This document shows positions 41,907 to 53,689 of a stretch of 64,000 nt of DNA, piece by piece. A program made the translations under genes and the position numbers. The stretch covers positions 2,170,001 through 2,234,000 of the forward strand of contig JALJCQ010000013.1 of NCBI GenBank assembly GCA_023091665.1, written 5' to 3'. The stretch comes from Pythium myriotylum (Eukaryota > Oomycota > Peronosporomycetes > Pythiales > Pythiaceae). Numbering within the stretch: position 1 is the stretch's first letter; each line of letters starts with the position of its first letter. The notes under the pieces were generated by a model that saw nothing but the letters and a program-made list of their open reading frames with translations, did no database searches and was not told where the DNA came from.

Positions 41907-43026
41907 TCAGCAGATTTTGTCTCCGCGGGCAGCATCATTGCGTACACGGAAGCCACCGATGATCGCCCAATCTTGTTGATTGCGCCGATGAGGAAGAGGC
42001 AGCAGCCACCCCCAGTCGTAGCCGTTGGTCCCGAAAATCACGCTTAAATGGCGCTCAACCCGAGACGATGACTTGCACCCTATCCGCACGTTAAGCTTCG
42101 CCGAGATGTTCCCGTACACCGGGTCATCGTCGATGCTGCTAACTTCCATGGCGAGCATGACCAAGCAAAAGAGGCCAAAGACGCAGCTTGCTGCTAACAG
42201 CCACATACCCAAGCGACCTGGGAACTCGCCGCTATCGAAGCCGCAGAACGCCACTCCATTTGAGCAAGTCCACCACTGAGTTAGGACTAGGACAATGACG
42301 TGGACACTGCTCACAGTCACGTAGAACAGGAACTGCAGGAAGTATCGCTGGTTCCCGACACCAACACAGTTGTTCACCCAGGGGCTGCATACAGAGGTTG
42401 GATATCGTCACAAGTCCACGACAACCCCGTGCTCAAAATGCTCTTACCAGTGGTGGTCCATTAGAATGACGCATCGTTCACAGGTGTTGCAATGGATAGC
42501 TCTGTGAGGCGAGAAAGATCGGATTTCATGTTACTGGAAAACTCAAAGCAGAGGCCAAGCGCGGGACGTACCTAGTCGGACGATACATGTTGCAGTCGTC
42601 ACAGAAGACGAAGAGAGAGCCGTCATCTTCAAGATCTTCGAACTCGGACAGCGGCATCTCGATGTCTTCCTCCTCGTGCTCAGACTCCCCGCTTCCCTCT
42701 TCATCGCTGAGAAAATCGCGGCTCGAGGGGCCATGGTACATGTCTGTGCCCTGTGCCGTCTTGATCGGAACGAACCCCGGTTCCGTGGTCATCACCATGT
42801 AGTGCGACCACATGCACATCCCAACTGAAGACGTGAGAGCGACCGTCTCCATCATCCCCCAGAACGAGAAAATCCCAAGCCAATACGAAAGCGACAGCCA
42901 AAGCGCGAATAGGGAGATTATCATTATGCTCCACGCGAACCCTGCGATGGCTATCCCGGCAGGGTCCTGGAGGACCCACACGGGCCGCTGCCGGTGCATC
43001 TCGATGCAGCTCTTCATGCTGCCCAT
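41907..43026 (-). CDS. DHHC-type protein S-palmitoyltransferase
   Basis: Membrane enzyme that attaches palmitate to Cys residues of target proteins. Exons (minus) are 43026-42572, 42501-42448 and 42384-41907, with introns of 70 and 63 bp, both phase 2; the second falls in the codon for the catalytic Cys. The 328-aa product has four TM segments. The zinc-binding CRD is complete: CDDCNMYRPTRAIHCNTC, ERCVILMDHHCPWVNNCVG, with the DHHC motif and the NQRYF continuation. A long acidic cytosolic insert (DEEGSGESEHEEEDIEM) sits between TM2 and the CRD. The C-terminal TTxE-like and NPG-like elements are not obvious, but a DDDPVYGNISAKLNVRIG stretch follows TM4. It shares a 381-bp divergent promoter with the transporter. 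Confidence 0.9.
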
Positions 43027-43407
43027 CGCACTGTCGAGCAGGTCGAGGTCATGCCAACCTTATGCCATTCCTCTTTAGTGACACATGCTTTTCAATTGGC
43101 TAAAATCAAACTAGGTACAGTGTACAACACATATGGCAATGTGTACCTGTACCACTCGTATGGTCCAGTCTTGTACCGTATTCTCGGCACCCGAGTTTTC
43201 GGTCCAGACAGTGGCTCGTGATGAGTCCATCACGGGGGATCTCAGAGGCGATCAAGCGGAGCTTCTGCGCGAGGCCATGTGTTGTGTCCCATCACCGACC
43301 AGCTGGTGGTCGCTCTTCGTTCCATTCTTTTCAGTTCACGGCGCGCGGCCTTGACTTGATGCCTCGTACTGTTTGGTGCTAGCGACTCGATCGCGTTCTC
43401 GGACGAC
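43027..43407. other. Bidirectional promoter: DHHC and folate-biopterin transporter
   Basis: This 381-bp stretch separates two divergent genes. It has a CAATTGGC CCAAT-type element near 43094-43101 and an imperfect dyad of GGTACA/TGTACC units at about 43115-43153. No gene is seen. Confidence 0.45.
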
Positions 43408-45164
43408 ATGGGGCTCACCGCCAGGAGCTCCTTCGGCGACACCACGTACTCGAAGCACACCAAGGTGCCCTCGCGACCGCTCTCGACGCTCTCCGTGAGC
43501 GACTACGCGTCCTCCCGCGCCACGCAGGACCGCTCGCGACGCGACCTCATCGTCATCAGCGCCTACTCGGACGACACCTACAGCGACGCGGAGCAGCGCC
43601 AGTATGGCTTCTACGACCTGGAGTCGGACGGCGCGCTGCGGGGCGGGGGGAAGGTCAGCCTCTTCACGAGGAGGCACTTCGGTTTGGTGCTCAACTACGC
43701 GGGTATCGGCCTCATGTACGGAGCGCTGCCGGCGACCATCCTTCCGCTCATGAAGTACTATTTGAACATGGAGAGCTACCAAGTCCAGGCGGCGACCTCG
43801 ATTGTCAACACGGCCTGGAGCTTCAAGACTTTTGGCGGAATCATCACCGACAGCTTTCCGGTCTTCGGGTATCGCCGCAAGTCCTACATGATCTTCGGGT
43901 GGATGCTTTGTGTGGCATGTCTGATCTCACTCGGGATCTTTCACATGCCGGACCCGTACTTTGTCCCCGGCTCTCGGGTAGTTCTTAATACCGACGCCAA
44001 GCACCGTGGTTGGCTGTACGCCATCACAATGGCAGGAGCAACCTTTGGGTATTTCTTCGTGAACGTTGCCTCAGACGGAATGGTTGTGGAGATCGCTCAA
44101 CGTGAGCCGATGTATAGTCGAGGCGAGACTCAGACCATCATCTACGCGACGAGATCGCTTTTCATGACTGTTGCTGACCTCTTCATAGGTGCTGTGTTCA
44201 ACGACAAAAAATTCGGTGGAACATTCAACTGGGCACTCGACTTCAACGTCGTCATGATCATCCTCGCTGTGTGCTCAGTCGTCCCCCTGCTGGGGAGTAT
44301 TTCTTGCTTCATGAGGAGAAAGATTTCCCCAAGCTCACGTTCAAGACAAGATGCAAGGACATGTGGCGAATTGCCCAGTCCCGGGCCGTGTGGCAGGTGC
44401 TCGTGTTTGAGCTTGTAGCAGTCTTCTGTCTCGCCTTCAGTTCTTCGGCAAGCGTATCCGTCGCTACCAACTGGGCTCATATTGAGCCTTTTCAAAAGGG
44501 CATTGCCAACGTTGTCACCGGCCTTGTGTACACCGCTTCTCTGTACGTCGTGAAGATCTACTTGCTTCAAGTAAGCTGGGTCAAGGGGTTTTGCTTCGCA
44601 ACGGTTTGGATCATCTTCATCCGGTTCATCTACGTGTCGTGTACCGTATTCGACATCGTGCGAAACCAGTTCTTTTGGTTTTACATGCAGACGTTCAGCC
44701 AGCCAGCATTAGCCCTCCGATTTCTTCTGTTCACGTTTCCAATCACAGAGATCGCGGAGGTTGGTTACGAAGGCACAACTTTTGGTCTTGTGACCACATT
44801 CCACAATATGGCGATACCTCTCGGCACATCCGCGTACAAGTCGGTGAACTCCTACTTCGACATTACCGACGACAAAGTCCACGCCGACACGTCCCAGATC
44901 CGTTGGACTGTGTACTACACGTACTTGATCTCGTGGGGGGTACAGTTGTCTAGTTTGCTGGCACTGTTTCTGCTTCCACGACAAAGGCTCGAGATGCAAC
45001 AGCTCCGGTATTACGGAGGTCATTCGCGGGTGGCCGGCACGTTTGTGCTGTTCTCGCTCATGCTCATTCTCGTCTACTCGACCACAACGAACGCCTTGTC
45101 CCTGTTCCAAAGCACAGCGTGCCTACGCATAGCAGGGGGTAGCGGCTGCCGTCGAAAAGCTTAG
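43408..45164 (+). CDS. Folate-biopterin (BT1-family) transporter with a 1-nt frameshift
   Basis: Polytopic membrane transporter of the FBT/BT1 branch of the major facilitator superfamily, expected to carry folates or pterins. The first frame (from 43408) holds the N-terminal cytosolic tail and about six TMs, including NYAGIGLMYGALPATILPL and the family-like FKTFGGIITDSFPVFGYRRKS loop. The second frame (to 45164) continues with FPKLTFKTRCKDMW and six more TMs. The two frames meet at a run of four G at 44292-44295; one extra G would join them smoothly, and no intron of usable length fits. The gene is otherwise intact, so this is either a sequencing/assembly slip or a very recent lesion. The downstream half is long and well preserved. 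Confidence 0.8.
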
Positions 45165-45434
45165 TCTACTTCCATTCGCGAACGTGCGTCACCAGGATCA
45201 ATCTCGTCTATCTGGGTAGAGTTGTGAGGAAACGTTATCTATTGCAATATTATTATGGTGTGGCGGTCCCCACCGAGATCTCAAACTGCGGAGCAGGCTG
45301 TTGAAATCCAACACAAGAATCGGTTCGTCATGACCAGTGTCCACGACCTCAATCGGGTCGGTCACTGCACCCACCTCAATTCTCCCTCGTCCCAGTGACG
45401 CTCACTGAGTTCGCGATCTTCCGACTCGCGCACA

Positions 45435-48400
45435 ATGGGGACACCATCTCTCCGCGACGCCTACTGCGTCACCCTCAGCGGCGTGCCTTTCGACTCACCA
45501 TTCCAATGCGCACAGCTGCTTGCCGCACAAGGTGCGGCGGTGAGCATTGTCACCTCAGCGCCACCCACGGCTGACTCGAGCTGCTTGTAGCATGCGAGAT
45601 TGGACTCCTCATCGCCTCCGTGCGCGGCGTGTTTCTCGCGATTGAAATGCGAAAGATGGCGACGCGCACGCAACCTGCGTGCACACGCGCGATCTCCAGC
45701 GCGCATACACTCCTCGTGACGTCTGCGACTCTGGTGAGTGTTGCCGAGGCGATTCTGGCATCCCCTCGGCATTCCACCGCAGCTCTGGTAGGTCATCGCC
45801 CATCCTACGAGGATTGTTTTTTTTGGCGGCCATGACATGTGAATGCTACAAACAGGTCATCTCGAGCGCCGTATCCACGGCAACATGGTGGTTTTACTTG
45901 GCTGCGCTTTGCATCACATCATCCCGGCGGTTTCCAGTGTCGTGGTTCTTTTTGTTGACACTCGTCTTGGTCACGAGTCTGGAGCTCATGCTGCTTCCTC
46001 GCTGGCACACTTCCTTGACCGATCGCATTGCGCATATTATCCTTGCACTTCAACATGCTCGAGTCGCCCTAACTTTCGCGATTTGTGTGGTGGCACTGAC
46101 AATCGCGGCCACTGTAGTGGGCGAACACCAGTCGGACAGTGCAAGCCCATTTGATAACGCAAGTCTTCTTTCTCGTATCGCGTATCACTGGGTATCACCT
46201 TTTGTTCATATCAGCAAGCAGCGTCGTTTGGAGATCAATGATGTCCCAGAGCTCCCCGTAGATGATGCGACCGACCGGGCTACTCACCGTTTCGACAAAG
46301 CACTCGCTGAAGAGTTACGGCGCCCGCCGAGAGATGCGTCGTTCATACGCGTTCTTCGGAAGTTGTATGGGCGCGAAATAGCATTCTTTGCGCTCTGGTC
46401 GACGTTGAACAAGCTGGTTGGGCTTGCGAGTCCGCTTTTAATCAAGCTCTTTCTCGACTGGGCGGAGACGCGTCCATCCCCCGACTTGACTACTGGATAC
46501 ACTCTCGCATGTGCCATGATCATCCGCTCGATTGTTGGCTCGGTGTCGGGTACGCAGTACTCTCTCGCGTGGAAACGGTTTGATCTCCGAGTTCGCGCAG
46601 GGCTTATCTCTGCTATCTATCGTCGTACCATGAGCGTGAGTGCACAAGCCAAACATGGTGTGGGTGGAATTGGGCATGTATCTAACCTTGTTTCTGTCGA
46701 TGTCGGCCGTCTGGTTGGGATGCCTGGTACATTTTTCGATTTGTTCTTGATACCGATAGAGATTGTGTTCTCCTTGGTCTTACTTGCGCACGAAGTCAAG
46801 TACGCTTTTGTGGGCGGCGTGATCGTTTTGGCCTGTATGCTTCCGATTCAAACCCTCCTGGGGGGAAAGATTCAATCAGTCACCAAGCGAATGCTTGAGT
46901 ATCGGGACAAGCGAGTGGAAAAAACGGCTGAGGCTCTAAAGGCAATGCGCACTATCAAGCTTCTTGCGTGGGTTGAAATATTCATTGAGAACATCAACCT
47001 GTACCGACGACTGGAGTTTGGACAACTGAGCGTACGCAAGTACTTGGATGCCTTTTGTGTGTTCTTTTGGGCATCCACACCTGTAATTGTGCAAACGTCT
47101 GTCTTCGTAATCGTCGTCTACACTGGGAATGACATTACTGCAGCGAATGCATTTACGGCAGTATCGTTGCTTGATCGGCTCATCTACCCGATGAACTATT
47201 TCCCATGGATAATTAACGGATTTCTCGAGGCCCGCGTATCAGCACTCCGACTGCGGGCGTACATATTCCCCACTGACCCAGAACAAGATGTATTTGCGGC
47301 TCCATCGATACTTGATTCCTCTGCAGTGCACACAGCTGAAGTCGTCTCCGCAACGTTTTCTTGGGGCTCGGATACCTCCACGCACGAAGAACGAGAGGCT
47401 GTTCCGTTGTTTGAACGGTCCAGTCAAGGATTTCAACTACTAGTGAATAGTCTTGAACTCAAACGGAACAGAACCTACATACTTTGCGGTCCCGTTGGTT
47501 CTGGGAAAACGTCGCTTTTGTTAGCGCTGTTGGGAGAAATGCCGAAGAGAAAAGGAAGACTTGCAACAGTTCAGTCGCGAGTTGCATTCGCTCCTCAAAC
47601 CCCTTGGCTCTTTAACGGGACTATACGAGAGAACATTGTGATGGCCTCCAGTGAAACAGAGGAGGTTGATGAAGTCCGATACCATGCAGTCCTTCGAATT
47701 TGTGAACTGAATGAGGATCTTCGAGCGCGCAAGGGACTCGAAAGAGCAAGTGTGAGCGAGAACGGTGGAAATCTTAGCGGCGGACAGAAAATTCGTATCA
47801 ATTTGGCGCGGGCGCTGTACCAGAAAACCCAATTGTATCTCCTTGATGACCCCCTCAGCGGCCTTGACATGCGAACCGCCACTGCCATTGTGAAGAATTG
47901 CTATTGCGAACGAATCTTTCCACAAGGATCGACTGTCGTTCTTGCAACCCATGCTGTTCATCTTGTAAAGGAGTTTCCGAATGATGTGCGAGTTCTCGTA
48001 ATGGCAGGTGGTGAGATTGTGGAGGAGAGGGATGCTTGTAGTGTTCAAGACACAACTGGCCTATTCAAGGCCACTTTACCAAGTGCTGATGTCAACGATC
48101 CTGCTAAAAACGACACCCTTAATCCGGAGACCACAAGCTCGGAAACAGAGGATGCAAGTGGAGATGATGAACATCGTGAGTCAGGAGTTGTTCGGTTGGG
48201 GGTCTGGGCTCGGTATGCTGCAGCCATCGGTTGGCCACTATCTTTCGCGATTTTTGTTGCAGTAACTCTGATGCAGTGCTCGCGGAACGGTCTTGACTGG
48301 TGGATAGCATACTACACCAACTCTCATACCATATCCCCGAGAGTGTTCGCGAACACACTCCTCTGGATCACGTTAGTCAACTGTGTCTCAGTCTTCTTCC

Positions 48401-49990
48401 GTGCATTTCTTTTCACTTTCGGTGGTCTTCAGGCAGCGCGCTCCATTTATGATGATCTCATGACCAGGATATTCTCGACATCCCTCGAGTTTTTCGATCG
48501 TACCCCGGTTGGCCGGATTCTGAATCGGCTTGGCGGTGATACCTACGCTGTCGATGAATCTCTTCCGTTCATCCTGAACATATTCCTCAAGGACTTTGCG
48601 GATGTTTGTGGCACTCTCGCGATCATTTTTTATGGAAACAAGTTCGTTTTGGTGCTATTGATCCCGCTTGGGCTCCTCTATTTCCAACTCCAGAGTAACT
48701 ACCGACCGATTTCTCGCCATCTTCAGCGTCTCGAGTCGTCAACACAATCCCCAATCCTCTCGACTTTTACAGACACCATCGAGGGTTTGAGCGTCATCAG
48801 AGCAATGAAAATGCAGATCAACTACTGCCAGATGTATGAATCACGACTTAACGCAAACCAGCGCATGTCGTTTCTTGGTGCAAACGCTGGTTCGTGGTTT
48901 GGGATTCGACTTGATATGCTCGGTGTCACCGTCACTTCCTTTGTCGCGATCTTTGCTGTCGTTGACTTTCAGCTGAGCGGCGTGGTGCACCCAGGAGTCC
49001 TCGGTCTGACTCTAACATATGCGCTACCAGTTGTGTCCAAACTGAATACCATCCTTGGATCTTTCGTCGACACTGAGCGACAAATGATCGCCGTTGAGCG
49101 AGTTAAGGAATATTCGGATCTTGCTCCTGAAGAACAGCTCTCGCGATCGAGCTCATCGAGCTTGCTTGTTCCTCCATCGTGGCCAGCAAATGGTGAGGTG
49201 TCGGTGCACAACCTTTCTGTGGATTACGGCAAAAGTCACTCTCGAGTACTTGCTTTAAAAAAAGTATCCTGCCTGATCCTGGCAGGAGAGAAGATTGGAA
49301 TATGTGGTCGAACTGGCGCTGGGAAGAGTACTTTCCTGCACGCACTCTTCCGAGGTGTGCCATGGGGTCGGAGTTCTGCAGTTTCGATCGATGGCGTTGC
49401 AATTGACCAGGTTCCACTCCAGTTCTTGCGTTCGAGGCTTACTTGCGTTCCCCAGGAAGTTGTCCTCTTCAGTGGGACAATCAGATCAAATTTAGATCCA
49501 ACAGGAAAAGTCGCCGACCATGAACTTTGGGCTTGTCTGGCCCGTTCTGGACTAGACGTGGCAGTGTCGAGGTTCGCTGGAGGCTTAGATTCTCAGCTAG
49601 AATCCGGTGAAGCAAATCTCAGCAAGGGTCAAGCCCAACTTCTCTGTATTGCCCGTGCGCTGCTTCGGAGATCTAAAGTGCTTTGCATTGATGAGGCGAC
49701 TTCATCGATCGATTATGACACGGAAAAAATCGTAACAAAGGTAAGTAGCAAGCGTTCACAAGACCTTCGCAAGGCTAATTTCACATATGATACATCAGAC
49801 TATTGAGCAAGATTTTGCGGACTCGACCGTTATCATCATCGCCCACCGTCTGAAGACAATAATTGACTGTGATCGGGTTTTTGTGTTCGACCACGGTGAG
49901 CTAGTGGAAAGCGGACCACCAAAAGAGTTGTTGGCGAATTCCAGCTCCAGATTTTCAGTCCTCGCCCACCACGACGACTTGAAAACTTGA
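45435..49990 (+). CDS. ABC transporter, subfamily C (MRP type)
   Basis: Full-length ATP-driven exporter of organic anions or conjugates. Proposed exons are 45435-45531, 45591-45733, 45856-49740 and 49799-49990 (introns of 59, 122 and 58 bp), giving 1438 aa. A shortened hydrophobic N-terminus (TMD0-like) precedes TMD1 (from LLSRIAYHWVSPFVHIS). NBD1 has Walker A GPVGSGKTS at 625, LSGGQ at 720 and LLDDP, with Asp after Walker B Asp as is usual in ABCC. NBD2 has Walker A GRTGAGKST at 1231, LSKGQ at 1335 and IDEATSSID, then the H-loop AHRLKTI in the last exon. NBD1 lacks the catalytic Glu, so only the NBD2 site should hydrolyse ATP, typical of the family. The first two exons are less certain than the rest. 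Confidence 0.88.
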
Positions 49991-50023
49991 GAACCTCTGT
50001 TGTAGGTAGCTATGGGTGAATCC

Positions 50024-51633
50024 CTAAGGCATTTGCATTGTCGTCTGACCTTCTGTCTTTTCGCTTGATTTCTGGCTTGTCAATAAAACTGCAGAAGTCG
50101 ATGCCGAAGTACTTTGTCGCTGAAGGTTGATTAGGCGCGTTGGGGATTTCGGCGATTTCGGATTTTCCTTGTACAATTTGATTTTGTATCGAACGATACC
50201 GCGAATGAGGTCGTCGACAAGCTTGGGCAACCACTTGGAGTCTTCGTAGCGTTCGATTGCTTTGACCAGTTGCGTGTGGCCTCGGATCAACGCCCAATCT
50301 AATGGGGAGAAAGCAGCATCGTAGTCTTGTACGTACAAGTCTTTCGTATCGGTTGCTCGAAGCAAGGCAAGCGTTGCATCAACATGGCCTGCCCAGCAGG
50401 CTAGGTGCCTGTTCATTGCCTGTGAGAAATAATTTTTGTTGATGCACGAAGGGAGTAACACTTACAACGGCATACTTCCATTCTTCTCCGAGGAAACACT
50501 ATGTCAGTTTTGGATAGAGTCGACTTATAATTTTTAGAATCGCACCTCATCTAGGCTACGAGGGTTAGCTCCAGCCAAGAGTAAATACTCGACAACACCA
50601 GCACTTCCACCTTTTGCTGCCCTGATCAAGAAGGGTTGTTCATCAGACCTTTTGAGTTTCGGACATGCAGACCCATCCATTACCAGTGTAAGGGAGTCTG
50701 CTCCATATTCCACGGGTCGAAATTCGCGTTGCTCGCGCTCACAGCTTCGACCTCAACAAGAAATCGTACTCGACGTAAATCACCTTTCATCGACGCCCAG
50801 AAAATGTCGGACAGGGCCGGCTCCAAACTACCGCCGAAGTATATTTCCATCGGCGATTGGTGATGGCTTGCCTCGGTGAGGATCCGCGTCTGCACAGGTA
50901 TCCGTTTGCGGCCGATTGCTCGTGCTATGCGCATACCGAGTCGAATCTTTGCTCGCTCTCGCTCGAGAAACGTGGGAGGTCGAGATTCCACACGCTTGTC
51001 CGATTGAGTTGTCACTCTTCCTTTTGTTGGGAGTCCTCCAGCCGTTGTGGCATCACCGTGGAGCGATTGGAGTGGGTCTTTCTGTTCCTCCGCTTTCTCT
51101 AATAGCTCCTGGCGCATCAGTCTGCGCTCCTCCTTGGTCTTCCCTTTTTGCTTTCTGCGACGGGTGCCCGGCGACCTCGATGGCGGAGATCCTGCGAGCG
51201 TAGAGTCACTAGCGACTATGGTTATTTGAGAGACCTCCTCATGAGGTTCAGTCAGCACTGCACCTCCATCACCATCGACGTATTGTCCGGGGTCAGGTAT
51301 CTCAAATTGTTCGTATTCAGCAGAGGCGATTTCGTCAACAAGCCCGCCTTGCTCTTCCCCGTATTGCTGCCAGTAGGCAGCATCTCCGAAAGGACTCGTT
51401 GGGGTCGCCTCATCGAGCGCAAAGAAGGACGCCTCCTCGCCTCCCTCGCCTCCGCCCGTGTACGCGTATTCGCCCGTGGCTGGGTCGTAGTCGTACCCAT
51501 ACGCCGGGTCAGAGCTCTCCCATCCCCCAACGTCGAGCTGCGCTGGGTCGTCGAGTGGAGCCGCGTACTCGTACTCGCCTGTCTTAGCGTAGTCGAGCGT
51601 GTCGGTGGCAGCGACGCTGTGCTCTGTTTCCAT
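50024..51633 (-). CDS. Ankyrin-repeat protein with acidic N-terminus
   Basis: Exons (minus) are 51633-50684, 50621-50546, 50498-50466 and 50419-50024; introns are 62, 47 and 46 bp, the last two among the shortest in the window, flanking a 33-nt exon. The 484-aa product has an acidic, Tyr/Gly-rich N-terminus including AYGYDYDPATGEYAY, which resembles one OCRE-type repeat, then a basic helical region (RRRKQKGKTKEERRLMRQE). Ankyrin repeats begin at SDIFWASMKGDLRRVRFLVE and continue through TPLHWAAKGGSAGVVEYLL, AMNRHLACWAGHVDATLALL and SPLDWALIRGHTQLVKAI. Exon joins fall inside repeats and keep frame. A scaffold role is inferred. I chose the start at 51633; the frame reaches 51738, but that would leave almost no leader before the divergent gene at 51741. 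Confidence 0.8.
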
Positions 51634-51740
51634 CTTCAGTGTCTCTTGAGGATCTCCATCTCCATTGGTCGATGCAGTTACGAACTGATAGCAGTGGCCG
51701 ACGCAATCACTCTGTGGCGAGGAAGCGACCGAAGGCAAGC

Positions 51741-52112
51741 ATGCTCTCGTTCCTGCGCGACGTCGGCGCGGCGCACGAGCGCCTCAAGAAGCGCGTCCAC
51801 GCGTTCCGCATCCCGCTCTCCAAGCGCGGCCAGCGCCTCATGGGGCTCGTCTACTTCTCCATTCCGGTCATCGGCGGCTACTTCGTCATGAAATGGACCG
51901 AGCGTCGCGCCGAGAATAACTTTCTGCTTGAGGTACGTTCAGCGTCACATGCCTCGAGCCGAGAGAGGCTCGCTCGCATTGGTCTCTTCCTAACGCATGC
52001 GCGGCGGTGGGACCAGGAGGACAAGATCCGAACTGCGGGCGGTGCGTCAGGAAAGTACGTCAAACAACAGAACGACGAGCTACGCAAGATGCTCCAAGAG
52101 AAAGCAAAGTAG
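51741..52112 (+). CDS. Small single-TM protein, possibly mitochondrial
   Basis: Two exons, 51741-51932 and 52017-52112, with an 84-bp intron whose length is a multiple of three and which has no stop. The spliced product is 95 aa: a basic amphipathic N-terminus (RLKKRVHAFRIPLSKRGQRL), one TM segment at about 33-50 (LMGLVYFSIPVIGGYFVM), then a charged tail ending in a Lys/Glu helix. This layout is common in small mitochondrial inner-membrane proteins, but I recognise no family. Both exons lie in one open frame, so a 123-aa retained-intron form is possible. It is divergent from the ankyrin gene across only 107 bp. Confidence 0.6.
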   Translation: MLSFLRDVGAAHERLKKRVHAFRIPLSKRGQRLMGLVYFSIPVIGGYFVMKWTERRAENNFLLEVRSASHASSRERLARIGLFLTHARRWDQEDKIRTAGGASGKYVKQQNDELRKMLQEKAK

Positions 52113-52228
52113 AGGCAAAATGGATGTCGTCTCTAGCTCTTCAGACTGGCTGCGATTCTGTTGGATGGTTATTTTTGTGTTCAGGGTGCCGAGCTCTCGC
52201 GCAAGCACAGTTTTTCTGGGGCGATCTG

Positions 52229-53382
52229 ATGGAAGCTCGCGTTGACGCGATGGAGCGCCGTCTGCGCGATCTGTTTGAAGTGAAGTCGGGCTACAAGGAC
52301 CCGACGGCTCAGGGCCGGCTGCTTGAGAAGCACTTCCGAGCCTTCGATACTGACGGATCTGGGACCGTTGATTATGACGAGTTTTGTCGTGCGATGACAC
52401 AGCTAAACTTCGTTGGCGTGCAATCTGAGCTGGAAGCTCTTTTCGATCGCTTTGACGAAGATCTCAATGGCACGATATCTTACGCTGAATTTTCACGCGC
52501 GATACTCGGAACGAAGGCTATTCGACCTGAGCTTACCACTCGAACAGACACATCCAAGTCGCTGCTACAGAAAACCCGCGAAAGAATTCTTGATTCTGGC
52601 GGTAGGAACGGGCTGCGAACATTGAACGTCCTACTACGACGGATGGACCAAAACGGCAACAATGCTATCGATATGGACGAGTTCGAAGCGGGGCTGGAGG
52701 AACTCGGAGTAGATTTCAGGCACAGCCGCGGAGGGATAAGCCGTGATGAAATCCGTCGTGTATTCGATGAGTTTGACCGAGATCGAAATGGAAGAATCAC
52801 AGTGGACGAACTGATGCACGGCCTTCGGGTAGGTTCACAAATGACTTTGTTTGAATCTCCATGCATTTGACTGCACGTTGACAGGGAGCAATGCGTAAGC
52901 GCCGAATTAAGATCGTTAGGGAGGCTTTCTCTAAACTGGACATTTCTGGAGACGGGAATGTCACCATCGAAGAAATCGAGCAGAAATATGACCCGACTCA
53001 TCACCCCGAAGTTGTGGCAGGACGTTTACGCCCGCGTGACGCTCTCCTCGAGTTCATGCGTGTTTTCGAGGATTCGTCAACTCGAGACGGTGTCATTACG
53101 TGGCACGAATTCCTTGGTTACTACAAGGATCTCAGCGCCGGCATCGATAGCGATGACGCCTTTGAACTCATGATACGCAATGCATGGCACATAAGCGGTG
53201 GCCATGGTTGGTGCGCGAACTCATCTAATCGTCGCGTTCTGGTCACTTTCCGAGACGGAAGTCAGCGTGTCGTCGAAATCGAGAACGACTTGGGCGTTTC
53301 CCCCAGGGATAAGCGTCGAATGATCCAGAAACTTACGCAAGAGCAAGGATTACGCGGCATCGTCGATATTTCACTCGGCTGA
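52229..53382 (+). CDS. EF-hand calcium-binding protein (calcyphosin-like)
   Basis: Exons 52229-52828 and 52885-53382 (56-bp phase-0 intron) give 365 aa. At least five EF-hands are visible: DTDGSGTVDYDEF, DEDLNGTISYAEF, DQNGNNAIDMDEF, DRDRNGRITVDEL and DISGDGNVTIEEI; a sixth, degenerate one (STRDGVITWHEF) follows. Most have the D-x-D-x-(S/N)-G and final Glu ligands. The spacing and length resemble calcyphosin-type and flagellar EF-hand proteins. The C-terminal 75 residues are a separate globular tail (WCANSSNRRVLVTFRDG). A calcium sensor role is inferred; the partner is unknown. ATG 52229 is the first in frame near the first helix; the frame is open to 52007, so an upstream exon is possible. 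Confidence 0.82.
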
Positions 53383-53689
53383 GCATGGTGGGCTGCTCTG
53401 TCCCGTGGATGCGAGCTCGACGGCTGCGTTCTTGAGAGCAAGCCGAAAAGTTTCACAAACATTATCAGCCCTCGTAAACAAACCTATTTGTGATTCTGGA
53501 GAGTTATGGCATTCACAACGCAGCCCCGCCTCAACCAACGTCATCAAATAGTATGATCGCATCGGTTTCGTCTTGCCTATTTCCGCCATTACCATGGCTC
53601 CTACACACCTCCTATTGCTGGAACTACTTTTCGATCACTCCGCGAATTTCTCTTGGAGAGAAAACCCTGTCACCACCCGGTCTCGTTCA
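53383..53689. other. Intergenic: EF-hand 3' region and ABCG promoter
   Basis: This 307-bp stretch holds no supported gene. The ABCG frame is open through its last 117 bases, but the likely start is 53690. Confidence 0.4.

Noticed and set aside
43115..43153. GGTACA/TGTACC dyad in the DHHC-transporter promoter as a defined operator
   Set aside because: The arms match imperfectly and no known factor is implied.
51639..51740. Upstream extension of the small TM protein frame
   Set aside because: It overlaps the likely start of the divergent ankyrin gene and lacks coding character.
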